The position numbers and the translations under genes were made by a program. Below the pieces are notes generated by a model. The model was given only the letters and a program-made list of their open reading frames with translations, was not told the origin of the DNA and did no database searches. Shown one piece after another: positions 27,389 through 35,571 of a DNA stretch of 64,000 nt. The stretch is from Lachnospiraceae bacterium (GTDB lineage Bacteria > Bacillota > Clostridia > Lachnospirales > Lachnospiraceae), in contig CAJTAL010000001.1 of assembly GCA_910574285.1 (NCBI GenBank), forward strand, positions 1 to 64,000, given 5' to 3'. Position 1 is the first letter of the stretch, and every line of letters begins with the position of its first letter.

Positions 27389-28352
27389 TTTTCCGTCCTC
27401 CTCTCAAAACCAAATCCCCCGCTGCAAGCAACGAGGCGTCAAACTTGCAACGCCTGCAGTTTTGTAAGAACACAGAGAAACAACTGCCTTCTCCGTACTC
27501 AGAAGCAACCGTGATATATCCTTTTTCCTTTTCCAAGATCAGATTGGACAGATACAGGCCGATGCCGGAGCCTTCCATATTCTCCACCTCCGGACTTCTG
27601 TAAAATCGTCGGAAGATATCCGTCAGTTCTTCCCGTCGGATTCCTCTTCCGTTATCTGCAATCTGAATCTCCGTATATAATTCATAAGAACGGACACGAA
27701 TAGATATCAAACCGCCTTTCTCCGTATATTTGACAGCATTTTCCAACAGGTTAACAAACACCTCTGCCGTCCACTTTCGATTGTGATATAACTGCACATC
27801 CTCAAACGGCTCCAGGGTAAGACGGATATCTTTTTTCTCCATCTTTTCATAAATCGTATCGACCGCATCTAAAATAGTCTGCCTGATCTTCGTATCTTTG
27901 ACTTCAAATCCGTCGATATTCTGTTCTAATTTCACCATCTTAGACAGAGATTCCACGATCCAGTTCAGCTTTTCCGCCTGTGTTCGCACTTTATCGGCGA
28001 ATTCTGCTCTTCGCTTTGGTTCAATCCCCTCTTTTCCCAGGATCTCCGCATAAAGCGAAATGTTTGCTATAGGCGTCTTCAATTGATGGGACATATTGGA
28101 CACCAGACTTTTTACCTGCTCTTTTTCCTTCTCGGCGCTCTTAACATGGCTTTCAAGTACCTCCTGTATCTGCCTGATCTTGCTGATAAGGGCTGAGTAT
28201 TCCCCCTCCTCCACATCAGAATATACAACCGCCTCCCGGCTCAATACACTGTCCAACAGACGATCTATCATACGGTAAGTCCTTCTCTTTTGATAAATAC
28301 TATAACTAACCGACAGACACAAAAGTGCCGCTAAAATTATTATGTTCCACAT
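27366..28352 (-). CDS. Sensor histidine kinase with a single membrane helix (VanS-like, no external sensor)
   Basis: A 328-aa kinase with one N-terminal helix (about 2-20) and no room for an external sensor. The dimerisation domain contains SNMSHQLKTPIANIS; the ATPase domain has NLLENAVKYT, IADNGRGI and MEGSGIGLYLS. Kinases with almost no extracellular part often read the state of a partner ABC transporter (the BceS principle). The start is preceded by AAGGAT at the very edge of a hexamer repeat tract. The tract lies between this gene and its response regulator and may affect expression. Confidence 0.92.
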   Translation of the reverse strand: MWNIIILAALLCLSVSYSIYQKRRTYRMIDRLLDSVLSREAVVYSDVEEGEYSALISKIRQIQEVLESHVKSAEKEKEQVKSLVSNMSHQLKTPIANISLYAEILGKEGIEPKRRAEFADKVRTQAEKLNWIVESLSKMVKLEQNIDGFEVKDTKIRQTILDAVDTIYEKMEKKDIRLTLEPFEDVQLYHNRKWTAEVFVNLLENAVKYTEKGGLISIRVRSYELYTEIQIADNGRGIRREELTDIFRRFYRSPEVENMEGSGIGLYLSNLILEKEKGYITVASEYGEGSCFSVFLQNCRRCKFDASLLAAGDLVLRGGRKNDGNLLY

Positions 28353-28360
28353 AACTCGAA

Positions 28361-28453
28361 TCCTTATCTTACTCTTATCTTATCTTACTCTTACCTTATC
28401 CTTATCTTACTCTTATCCTTATCCTTATCTTACTCTTATCCTTATCTTATTCC
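28361..28453. repeat. Hexamer-based microsatellite between a response regulator and its kinase
   Basis: The tract is made almost wholly of CTTATC, CTTACT and close variants on the plus strand (GATAAG and AGTAAG on the minus strand). It includes the stop codon of the response-regulator gene and ends a few bases before the kinase start. On the mRNA it contains several AAGGATAAG blocks that look like weak ribosome binding sites. Confidence 0.85.
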
Positions 28454-29121
28454 TTCCAGATATATCCGATTCCGTGTACGGTTTTGATCCATACAGGGTT
28501 GGACGCGTCATCTTCTATCCTGGTACGGAGTCTGCTGATATTGACTGATACCGTATTGTTATCCACATATTTCCCGTCACTGTCCCATATCTTCTCTAAG
28601 ATCTGTTCTTTTGAAAGGATGTGGTTCTTATTTTCAATCAAATACAAAAGCAGACGGTACTCCAATCTGCTGAGCTGAATTTCTTCTCCGCGTTTATATA
28701 CTTTACACGCAGCCGTATCTATGGTTAAGACGCCGGACGTGACCTTCAAAGTTCCCGACTTTTCCTTAAGGATTCTCTTTATCCTTGCCTTTAACACCCC
28801 CAGGGAAAATGGCTTCGACACATAATCATTTACCCCTAATTCCAGAGCCTTGATCTCGTCCATCTCTGTATCCCGGGCAGTCAGCATAAGTATCGGGACA
28901 TCGCTGCAAATACGCGCCTCCCTGCAAAGTTCGAATCCGGTTCCGTCCGGCAGGTTACAGTCCAGAAGAACGATATCATAGAAGCCTTTCTCAATCTCCT
29001 TTAATCCCTCTCTCTTCGTTCCTGTCTCTGTCACTTCATATCCGTCGCCAGAAAAAGAGAAGGATAAACCTTCTCTCAGATCGGTATCATCTTCTACTAT
29101 CAATAGCTTATATTTATCCAT
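28447..29121 (-). CDS. OmpR-family response regulator
   Basis: A 224-aa regulator: receiver with VEDDTDLREG, phospho-acceptor Asp in IVLLDCNLPDGTG and Lys in YVSKPFSLG; winged helix with NKNHILSKEQILEKIWD and DNNTVSVNISRLR. It is the partner of the single-helix kinase downstream, though separated from it by the repeat tract of about 90 bases. It begins 15 bases after the AAA-GNAT gene, with AAGGAATTAAGGT before the ATG, so that gene may be part of the same transcript. Confidence 0.94.
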   Translation of the reverse strand: MDKYKLLIVEDDTDLREGLSFSFSGDGYEVTETGTKREGLKEIEKGFYDIVLLDCNLPDGTGFELCREARICSDVPILMLTARDTEMDEIKALELGVNDYVSKPFSLGVLKARIKRILKEKSGTLKVTSGVLTIDTAACKVYKRGEEIQLSRLEYRLLLYLIENKNHILSKEQILEKIWDSDGKYVDNNTVSVNISRLRTRIEDDASNPVWIKTVHGIGYIWKE

Positions 29122-29136
29122 ACCTTAATTCCTTCT

Positions 29137-30816
29137 TTAAATCTCTCTTATCACCTTTTGCAAGATATATTTACCTTCGAGCTTGTCTTTTGGGTTCTCA
29201 ATTTTAATAATGTGAAAACCACATTTATTAACATAGAAATTATGATTTCTACTCGAAAAAGCAGGTGTTTCTGTATTCCAGATTTTTGTATCAGGATATA
29301 ATTGTTCGATCATATTCCATACTTTTGTACCCATTCCATGGTTTTCACAGGCTGGATCGATAAAAATATTTCCTAAAAAGTTGTTTTTATCTTCATTAAT
29401 CCATAGAATCACTCCGCCAATTAACTGTTGATTCAGAGAAATACAATACGAAGAAGCATCTTTATGTAGTCCCCACTTTCTCAAAAAGCTGCCATCATCA
29501 TATCCGTCAGGTCCCCCTCTTTCTTTGCCAAGATGTATCCTCGCATCTTCATTGAACGCTCGCTCCATTATTTTTGTCAATTCGTCTATATGCACTTCCT
29601 CTAATCTGATAAGCTCTAATTCCATATCAAGATCTCCTTCCCTGATAAACTGATTTTTATCCTGCAGCGCCGCTTTGTGTATTTCATTTCCCACAGACTC
29701 TTCCGACAGGAACCAATTATATAGGATTGTCTCAAAAATGCGGTTTGAGACAACTGCATTTCCATAACGATTCACGACAAATCCTAACATCTCCGCCACT
29801 TCAATTGATTTGTTTAACGGGTTATAGGATATCACGCTCCCCTCAAACAGCAACATATAAAGTAGTTTGCGTAGTTCCGGATATTCTGCTAATTTCGCAA
29901 TAAGGGACTCAAACAATGTGTTTCTTTCTGTCAACAGGATTTTCAAAGCCTCCTGCAATCCTTCTTCTGTCCATGCATCTGATTTATTGTAATCTCTATC
30001 GCCTGCAATCCGTTCATCAATAAGTTTACAAATTCGCGAAACCAAGTACGGATATCCGGAAGTATAATCATAAATCATATCAGACATAACCTCTATATCC
30101 ATCCCCGTCTTATAGCTTGCTTCATACTCTTCAAGCATTCCTGCAATATCTCTTGATGAGAAACTCATATCCACATTAAAATCAGCCGCTATGTTCCACG
30201 GACTGTTCACTCTGTGTTCACCATCCGTAACAAACTTTCTTTTAAGATTCTTTACATCATATACACCCGCAAGAATCACCGATTGAAAAGTTGCAGCCTC
30301 ATCCCGGTCAATATAATATCCCCGAATCTGTGCAAGAAAATCCAAAAAGACCTGGTTATTTGTCGCGCTGTCCACTTCATCAACAATCAAAACAACCGGC
30401 TTTTCCGATTTCTGGCACCATTTGCTGAAACATTCAAACAAAATAGCAAGTTTTAAACTGAAATTATTCTCCTGTGTAAATTGCCGGAATCCATTTACAA
30501 TTCCATCAGGAACTTCCTTCATTAAATATAATTTTTTTAATATCTCTCTTGCCAGCGCTTCTACGAAAGCCCTCTCTGTTTCAAAATCTTTATGGCTCAG
30601 CTTCTGAAAATCCAGGCTCAGAACCTGATATTCATTCTTAAGATAACGTCTCAACGCTTTTAGTGTTGTTGTCTTTCCAAACTGCCGGGCACGGTTCACG
30701 GTAAAATAATCTCCCCGGTCTATCATTGCTTTCATCTCTGCCAAACGGTCTCCTATGTCAACCATAAAATGCATATCCGGTTTACAATCCCCACTGATAT
30801 TAAATACTTTGTTCAT
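29137..30816 (-). CDS. AAA-family ATPase fused to a GNAT acetyltransferase
   Basis: A 559-aa two-domain protein. Residues 1-390 match the AAA_35-like ATPases common in gut Firmicutes: Walker A in ARQFGKTTTL (43-52), Walker B in VVLIVDEVD (141-149), then a winged-helix region. In relatives I know, this part ends near the block seen here as KNQFIREGDLDM and continues into a PD-(D/E)XK nuclease-like domain. Here residues from about 400 form a GNAT fold instead: RLEEVHIDELTKIMERAF, then the acetyl-CoA loop in ENHGMGTKVW (491-500) and a terminal NFYVNKCGF strand. The frame is continuous, with no break at the junction (about 29620-29650). The fusion may be functional or the result of recombination between neighbours. 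The role is unknown. Confidence 0.85.
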   Translation of the reverse strand: MNKVFNISGDCKPDMHFMVDIGDRLAEMKAMIDRGDYFTVNRARQFGKTTTLKALRRYLKNEYQVLSLDFQKLSHKDFETERAFVEALAREILKKLYLMKEVPDGIVNGFRQFTQENNFSLKLAILFECFSKWCQKSEKPVVLIVDEVDSATNNQVFLDFLAQIRGYYIDRDEAATFQSVILAGVYDVKNLKRKFVTDGEHRVNSPWNIAADFNVDMSFSSRDIAGMLEEYEASYKTGMDIEVMSDMIYDYTSGYPYLVSRICKLIDERIAGDRDYNKSDAWTEEGLQEALKILLTERNTLFESLIAKLAEYPELRKLLYMLLFEGSVISYNPLNKSIEVAEMLGFVVNRYGNAVVSNRIFETILYNWFLSEESVGNEIHKAALQDKNQFIREGDLDMELELIRLEEVHIDELTKIMERAFNEDARIHLGKERGGPDGYDDGSFLRKWGLHKDASSYCISLNQQLIGGVILWINEDKNNFLGNIFIDPACENHGMGTKVWNMIEQLYPDTKIWNTETPAFSSRNHNFYVNKCGFHIIKIENPKDKLEGKYILQKVIREI

Positions 30817-30893
30817 ATTCCAGGAACCCCCTTATCCCTGTTCCATCTGTTTAAAATTGCATATACCCCGTTGCTCACAGCGGGGTCTTTGAC

Positions 30894-32024
30894 TTAATTA
30901 GGGAAGCTTAAAATTCTCTGAATCGTCATGTGAATCAGCTTCTCCAGGTCTGCAAGCCGCCACTCTGGCAAATTGTACTTCGTATGTCTTTCAAACCGGA
31001 AATCCGACAATTGAATAAGGGTTTTCCTGGTCCCTGCATCCAGACACAACGCGGCGGTTTTAATCCAGTCGTCTCCAATCCGCGGTCCCTTCCGTCTCAG
31101 ATAATCCCCGCCATATTCGAACTCACCCTCTTCTGCATAGGGCAATAATGAAATGTTGTGATCGAACAGCGGCGCCATCCCGACAATCTCCTGTGTCCTG
31201 TTATCTACAATAAAGCCGAAATTATTCTTATGTCTGTCCTCATTCAGGATCACGGCGTCAATCACAAACATCCGCTTCACTTTATCTTCCAGACCAAATT
31301 CCTTCATTTTAGATAATACAGACTCTACCGATGAGTTTCCCTTGTCAACCGCTGCATAAGGAAGATATCCATAATCTTCTGACGTAAACAGATCACATAC
31401 GGAGCAGATTCTTTTATTATGCATTCTTAAACCATACGTAACAAACTCATCCGTAAAAGCTTTCACCAACTGACTCGCATAAAATTCTGAATAGGGCTCC
31501 AGCCCGGCATTTCTCGCACCCGAGCTGCCTCTCTTTAACATCCTGATACGTTCTCCTTCACGAATCCAGCATTTGGCGAAAGAACCATCCGTACCATACT
31601 CCGGCGAGGTGGTACTTAACTGTCTGCCGTGCAGACCACCTTCAAAGGCAGTCTTTGCAATCACTTCATTAAATGGATGTGTATACAACGACACTTTTTT
31701 CCAACACAATTCGCTGTCCATACGCTTTACCCAAAACGTATCCACCAAAGACAATGCATGAGAGATGTCCAGGAATCCCTGCAAAGTATCGCATCCACTT
31801 AAGCGCAGTAATTCTTCAATGTTTTCTCTCTGCTTCGGCGCACGTCTGTTGCGAATAAAGTTTCCTATATCATCAAACCAATATGGCAGCTCAACAAACT
31901 GCTCCACCACTGCAATCGTATCAAATATTACATCCACCTCAAATTCCGCGATCACCACATCTTTGTTAAGCAAAACATATTTTACTGTACGTTCTCCTGC
32001 AAAATCATTCTCGCCGCCTGCCAT
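30894..32024 (-). CDS. HipA-like serine/threonine kinase, solitary
   Basis: A protein of about 376 aa with the HipA-type kinase core: a glycine-containing nucleotide loop region (SPEYGTDGSFAKCW then LKRGSSGA), the catalytic loop LNEDRHKNNFGFI and the metal-binding segment PLFDHNIS. HipA relatives phosphorylate targets such as glutamyl-tRNA synthetase. No HipB-like DNA-binding antitoxin gene is adjacent, so it is a stand-alone version. I chose the ATG at 32024, preceded by a G-rich stretch; the open frame extends to 32129 but the extra residues are hydrophobic and would clash with the lrgA promoter region. Target unknown. Confidence 0.8.
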   Translation of the reverse strand: MAGGENDFAGERTVKYVLLNKDVVIAEFEVDVIFDTIAVVEQFVELPYWFDDIGNFIRNRRAPKQRENIEELLRLSGCDTLQGFLDISHALSLVDTFWVKRMDSELCWKKVSLYTHPFNEVIAKTAFEGGLHGRQLSTTSPEYGTDGSFAKCWIREGERIRMLKRGSSGARNAGLEPYSEFYASQLVKAFTDEFVTYGLRMHNKRICSVCDLFTSEDYGYLPYAAVDKGNSSVESVLSKMKEFGLEDKVKRMFVIDAVILNEDRHKNNFGFIVDNRTQEIVGMAPLFDHNISLLPYAEEGEFEYGGDYLRRKGPRIGDDWIKTAALCLDAGTRKTLIQLSDFRFERHTKYNLPEWRLADLEKLIHMTIQRILSFPN

Positions 32025-32119
32025 ATCCCCGTCCCCCCATTTCCTGTATCTGATATACTGTAAGTATAACAATTCTACATATAAAAGACAATGAAAAAAA
32101 ATCATCATTTTACTTTTTC

Positions 32120-32148
32120 TTGACATCATAATATTTGTATTCTATGAT
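32120..32148 (+). promoter_or_regulatory. Promoter of lrgAB
   Basis: A perfect TTGACA (32120-32125) and TATGAT (32143-32148) are separated by 17 bases. The start point would be near 32155, about 40 bases ahead of the lrgA ATG. No regulator gene of the LytR or CidR type is adjacent. Confidence 0.8.
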
Positions 32149-32193
32149 GTACACGTATTATGGATCGCGTATCAGTCAGGAGATGAAATATTT

Positions 32194-32586
32194 ATGTTAT
32201 ACTTAAGACAATTCTGTATTATCCTGTTCGTCTCATTCTTGGGCGAACTGCTGCATGTGATGATACCTCTTCCGATTCCTGCCAGTGTCTATGGTCTGAT
32301 CCTCATGCTTTCGGCGCTATGTGCAGGAATCATCAAACTAAATCAGGTCAAAGAGACCGCCGGATTTCTGATCGAGATCATGCCGGTCATGTTCATACCT
32401 GCCGCAGCAGGACTTCTTGATTCATGGCCCTTCTTAAGGCCTGTCTGGATCCCTTTTATTGTGATCACACTTATTTCCACTGTCATTGTGATGGCGGTAA
32501 CAGGACAGGTTACACAGAAAATGATTCAAAAAGATAATAGAAATAGAAATGGAGATAAAGATAATGATGAAAGAATTTCTGGTTGA
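32194..32586 (+). CDS. lrgA: LrgA/CidA-family holin-like protein
   Basis: A 130-aa membrane protein with four helices. The family signature is clear in LGELLHVMIPLPIPASVYGL and in the following loop LNQVKETAGFLIEIMPVMFIPAA. LrgA-type proteins influence murein hydrolase export and carbon overflow metabolism, usually with LrgB. The charged tail after residue 112 (repeated Asn, Arg and Asp) is low complexity and overlaps the start of lrgB. Confidence 0.93.
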   Translation: MLYLRQFCIILFVSFLGELLHVMIPLPIPASVYGLILMLSALCAGIIKLNQVKETAGFLIEIMPVMFIPAAAGLLDSWPFLRPVWIPFIVITLISTVIVMAVTGQVTQKMIQKDNRNRNGDKDNDERISG

Positions 32587-33259
32587 TTCCGTATTCTTCG
32601 GCGCCGTTTTAAGCCTCGAGGCATATGAAGCCGGCGCATTGTTAAAGAGAAGATTCAAGCTGGCCCTCTTCAATCCCCTGCTGATCGCAACCGCAGCAGT
32701 TATGCTTACGCTGACATTCATGAAAGTAGAATACAGCCACTACTACGAAAGCGCCAAATATATAAGCTATCTGCTGACCCCTGCCACCGTGTGCCTGGCA
32801 GTTCCTCTATACCAGCAGATGGAACTCCTTAAGAAGAATCTGAAAGCCGTAGCCGGGGGGATTACCGCCGGAGTGCTTGCAAGCCTTGCAAGCATCTTCC
32901 TGCTGGCAAAATTATTCTCCCTGAACCATGAACAATACGTGACGCTGCTGCCCAAATCCATCACCACCGCGATCGGAATGGGCATCTCCGAGGAACTTGG
33001 CGGTATCCAGACGATAACCGTAGCCGTCATTATTATTACAGGAATCTTTGGTAATGTAACCGCAGAATTTATCTGTAAAATATTCCGTATCTGTGATCCT
33101 GTCGCAAAAGGACTCGCGATCGGAACTGCTTCTCATGCAATCGGCACGGCAAAAGCAATGGAGATGGGCGAAATCGAAGGCGCCATGAGCAGCCTTGCCA
33201 TAGCCGTGGCAGGTCTTATGACCGTCCTGGGCGCTTCCGTATTCGCAGCGCTGATATAA
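32564..33259 (+). CDS. lrgB: LrgB/CidB-family membrane protein
   Basis: A 231-aa protein with six or seven helices and the LrgB motifs LLTPATVCLAVPLYQQ and the conserved LLPKSITTAIGMGISEELGG. A second conserved block, KGLAIGTASHAIGTAKAMEMG, is near the C-terminus. I place the start at 32564 (ATGATG), with GGAG nine bases upstream inside lrgA; an in-frame ATG at 32549 lacks a site. The overlap of about 20 bases with lrgA indicates coupled translation. Confidence 0.94.
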   Translation: MMKEFLVDSVFFGAVLSLEAYEAGALLKRRFKLALFNPLLIATAAVMLTLTFMKVEYSHYYESAKYISYLLTPATVCLAVPLYQQMELLKKNLKAVAGGITAGVLASLASIFLLAKLFSLNHEQYVTLLPKSITTAIGMGISEELGGIQTITVAVIIITGIFGNVTAEFICKIFRICDPVAKGLAIGTASHAIGTAKAMEMGEIEGAMSSLAIAVAGLMTVLGASVFAALI

Positions 33260-33318
33260 AGCATTCTCCTGATATAATCCAAATGCCGCCCCGGCTTTCG
33301 TGTCATCCGTTACACCAA

Positions 33319-33618
33319 TTACAGCAAATAATTATTCTCCCGATTTGCAATCTGTAAACCGACCAATTTATAGGTTGCATATCCCCCCGTAACCAACGGC
33401 TCTGCCTTACAAATCTCTTCTGCTTCTTCACGGCTTTCTGTTTTCAGGATATACATACCTGCCATTCCCGGATACCCTTTAAATACACCGCAAATCTCTA
33501 ATTTTCCTTCATCATCCAGCTTTCTTATGTTCTCGACATGATCCATAACGACCTGTTTTGTCATTCTGTTATAAGTCTTACTTTTTTCAATCATCATCAT
33601 GTACATTAATTTTTCCAT
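33319..33618 (-). CDS. YCII-domain protein
   Basis: A 99-aa small protein with the YCII-like ferredoxin fold: an N-terminal strand MEKLMYMMMIEKS, then MDHVENIRKLDDEGKLEICGVF, and REEAEEICKAEPLVTGGYATYKL. The last part carries the acidic and Gly-Tyr positions typical of the family. The biochemical role of most YCII proteins is unknown. The start is fixed by AAAGGAGA seven bases before the ATG at 33618. It is transcribed divergently from the WYL regulator, and its promoter overlaps the shared palindrome, so it is the likely target of that regulator. Confidence 0.87.
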   Translation of the reverse strand: MEKLMYMMMIEKSKTYNRMTKQVVMDHVENIRKLDDEGKLEICGVFKGYPGMAGMYILKTESREEAEEICKAEPLVTGGYATYKLVGLQIANRENNYLL

Positions 33619-33700
33619 TCGATATTCTCCTTTACATTTTATAGTATGCCCCGGAAGCAAAGCCTCATATTGCATTTGATACATAAATAGTTTATCATAG

Positions 33701-33725
33701 AATGGTGACAAAAGATGTCACCATT
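33701..33725. promoter_or_regulatory. Palindromic operator in a divergent promoter region
   Basis: A perfect 10-bp inverted repeat, AATGGTGACA-aaaga-TGTCACCATT, lies between the YCII gene and the WYL regulator gene. It overlaps the regulator's own -10 box (TAGAAT at 33698-33703, with TTGATA 16 bases upstream). It also overlaps the likely -35 box of the YCII gene (TTGTCA on the minus strand). A regulator bound here could control both directions. Confidence 0.75.
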
Positions 33726-33742
33726 TAGGAAGGAGCTTGAAA

Positions 33743-34696
33743 ATGTCAAAAGCAGAACGGCTTATTGAAATGATGATAACGATAAATGCAAAAAGGGATT
33801 TTACAGTCGGGGAATTAGCAGATGAATTTTCCGTATCCAAAAGAACCATACTCCGAGATCTGCAAGAATTGGAACAAGCCGGATTCCCTCTCTATTCCGA
33901 AGTCGGAGCGGCGGGTGGATATCATATCCTAAAAGAACGTATTTTACCGCCTATCGCTTTTTCAGAAAATGAAGCAAAAGCCATCTTCTTTGCCTGCCAG
34001 GCCCTGCAATTTTATCGTGACTTGCCTTTTGAACAGGAAACCATATCCATGTTGAAAAAATTTTTGAATTGTCTGCCATTAGATGTACAAAACAGTATCT
34101 CGCAGCTTCAAAACAAAATTGTATTCTGGATTCCGGACAGACATTGTGATTCGCCGCTGCTTAAATCTATGTTCCTTATCGCCATAAAACGTCATGCCGC
34201 AACAATACGGTATTCGTCGGCTTATTCTGAAAGTACGCGCACAATTATACCCGTAGGCTTATATGCCATGAATGGGCTATGGTACTGTCCCGCCTATTGT
34301 ACCGCAGCAAAACAAATCAGAGTATTCAGGGTTGACCGTATCAAAGAAATCTTAGAAGAAACCTCCTGTCCAAAAGGTAAATACCCTATCCCTGCGTCTA
34401 TTCAGGAATATCTTGAAAAAACAGAAGTCCAGAATGATTACCGCCTGAAGATTGAACTGACAGATATAGGTGTTAAACGCTGTGAAAGTGAATGTTTACT
34501 TGCAAACGGATTAAAAACATTACCAACAGGAGGCGGAATCATCGATATGGAGATAAACCATGCTGCTCTGGAATGGACGGCCGATTATATCCTTCCATTT
34601 GGCAGCAATGCCACCGTATTAGAACCACCGGAACTGACAGCGCTAATACGGCAAAAAATATACGAATTACATCAACATTATTGTAAACCGCAATAA
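33743..34696 (+). CDS. WYL-domain transcriptional regulator (YafY/PafC-like)
   Basis: A 317-aa regulator with an N-terminal helix-turn-helix (FTVGELADEFSVSKRTILRD, residues about 20-40) and a WYL domain (about 140-215, containing NGLWYCPAYCTAAKQIRVFR). A C-terminal WCX-like segment follows. WYL domains bind nucleic acid or small effectors. AGGAGC seven bases upstream supports the ATG at 33743 over the TTG at 33737. The perfect palindrome at 33701-33725, just ahead of the gene, is the obvious candidate binding site. It probably represses itself and the divergent YCII gene. Confidence 0.92.
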   Translation: MSKAERLIEMMITINAKRDFTVGELADEFSVSKRTILRDLQELEQAGFPLYSEVGAAGGYHILKERILPPIAFSENEAKAIFFACQALQFYRDLPFEQETISMLKKFLNCLPLDVQNSISQLQNKIVFWIPDRHCDSPLLKSMFLIAIKRHAATIRYSSAYSESTRTIIPVGLYAMNGLWYCPAYCTAAKQIRVFRVDRIKEILEETSCPKGKYPIPASIQEYLEKTEVQNDYRLKIELTDIGVKRCESECLLANGLKTLPTGGGIIDMEINHAALEWTADYILPFGSNATVLEPPELTALIRQKIYELHQHYCKPQ

Positions 34697-34706
34697 CCTC
34701 AGGATG

Positions 34707-34743
34707 GAAAAGAAAGGTATCTAAGGCTTCTGCCTTTCTTTTC
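34707..34743. terminator. Bidirectional terminator
   Basis: An 11-bp perfect inverted repeat (GAAAAGAAAGG at 34707-34717 with CCTTTCTTTTC at 34733-34743) lies between the ends of two convergent genes. It can serve both the WYL regulator and the uncharacterised gene ending at 34749. Confidence 0.7.
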
Positions 34744-34748
34744 AGTTC

Positions 34749-35513
34749 CTATAAAAGGTTCAGAAGATCTTCCGAACACCTTTTCGCTATACTGGACGCC
34801 AGCCTCTCCCTTGCGGCATCGCAGTACAATTCCATATTCCTCTTATATCCCTCGGATATACCTTCAAAAAGAGCCTCATTTACTTTGTATTCACTCCCGG
34901 CGCCGCCTGCTTCGGCAGTATTCTCCGTATAACCAAGCAGGAAATTAAGCTCATCTCTCCATTGAGCTGCCTGTCCGGAATGGCCAATTCTTTTCCATGT
35001 CGCAATCAGGTTCTGGGCTCCGGCAACATAATTAATCCTTTCTCTAAGGTCTTTTTCCTGTCCCTCCATACAATCGTAAGGATTCGTCATCGTTTTATCC
35101 GGCTTGAAATGACTCAATGCCTGCAATTCAAGGGTGCTTGTATTGTAAGGATTGATCTGCTTCACATCAATCTTTTCCTCAAAATACGTCCCGTACATAT
35201 CAACGCCTTTTGCAACCAATACCGGGTTCTCCTCCGTAGATTCGGCGGCATGGAAAAATTCATACCCGCATTCGCCCACAGTATGATACATTGTAATTGA
35301 ATTCCCGTCTTTTAAAGCATACTTACCCGGTATCTTCCTCACATCACTCCAACTGATCCCTCTTCCCACAGACGTCTGTTCAATATAGACTGTATTACCG
35401 ATTATTTGTGTCTTGAACATATCATTCGGGTTTCTTTTTCTGCTTCTGTTCGCCGCCTGGTATCCTGACTGATCTGCCGCCGAAAAATAATTTTTACAAG
35501 AAATATCGATCAT
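34749..35513 (-). CDS. Uncharacterised protein, 254 aa, last gene of the BlaI/BlaR1-linked cluster
   Basis: I do not recognise a characterised family. The N-terminus MIDISCKNYFSAADQSGYQ has no signal peptide or membrane helix; it is polar and aromatic. The middle has IEQTSVGRGISWSDVRKIPG and a block VDVKQINPYNTST-like (residues 123-135), which recalls uncharacterised Lachnospiraceae proteins of the DUF6033 kind; that link is only an impression. The C-terminal 50 residues are helical. It follows the 126-aa gene by 58 bases. The ATG has AAGGAGGCAG upstream, and the gene ends at a strong terminator. Confidence 0.75.
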   Translation of the reverse strand: MIDISCKNYFSAADQSGYQAANRSRKRNPNDMFKTQIIGNTVYIEQTSVGRGISWSDVRKIPGKYALKDGNSITMYHTVGECGYEFFHAAESTEENPVLVAKGVDMYGTYFEEKIDVKQINPYNTSTLELQALSHFKPDKTMTNPYDCMEGQEKDLRERINYVAGAQNLIATWKRIGHSGQAAQWRDELNFLLGYTENTAEAGGAGSEYKVNEALFEGISEGYKRNMELYCDAARERLASSIAKRCSEDLLNLL

Positions 35514-35571
35514 TAAAAACCTGCCTCCTTATATTTAACCTATTCGAATCCTGCACACGTTTTATGCCGCC

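Noticed and set aside
27446-27471. Second copy of the CAGTTTTGTAAGAA operator sequence
   Set aside because: Only half of the palindrome is present and it lies inside the kinase coding region, so it is more likely chance.
30863-30891. Terminator after the HipA-like gene
   Set aside because: The CCCCG/CGGGG stem is short, with a large loop and no clear T-tract on the minus strand.
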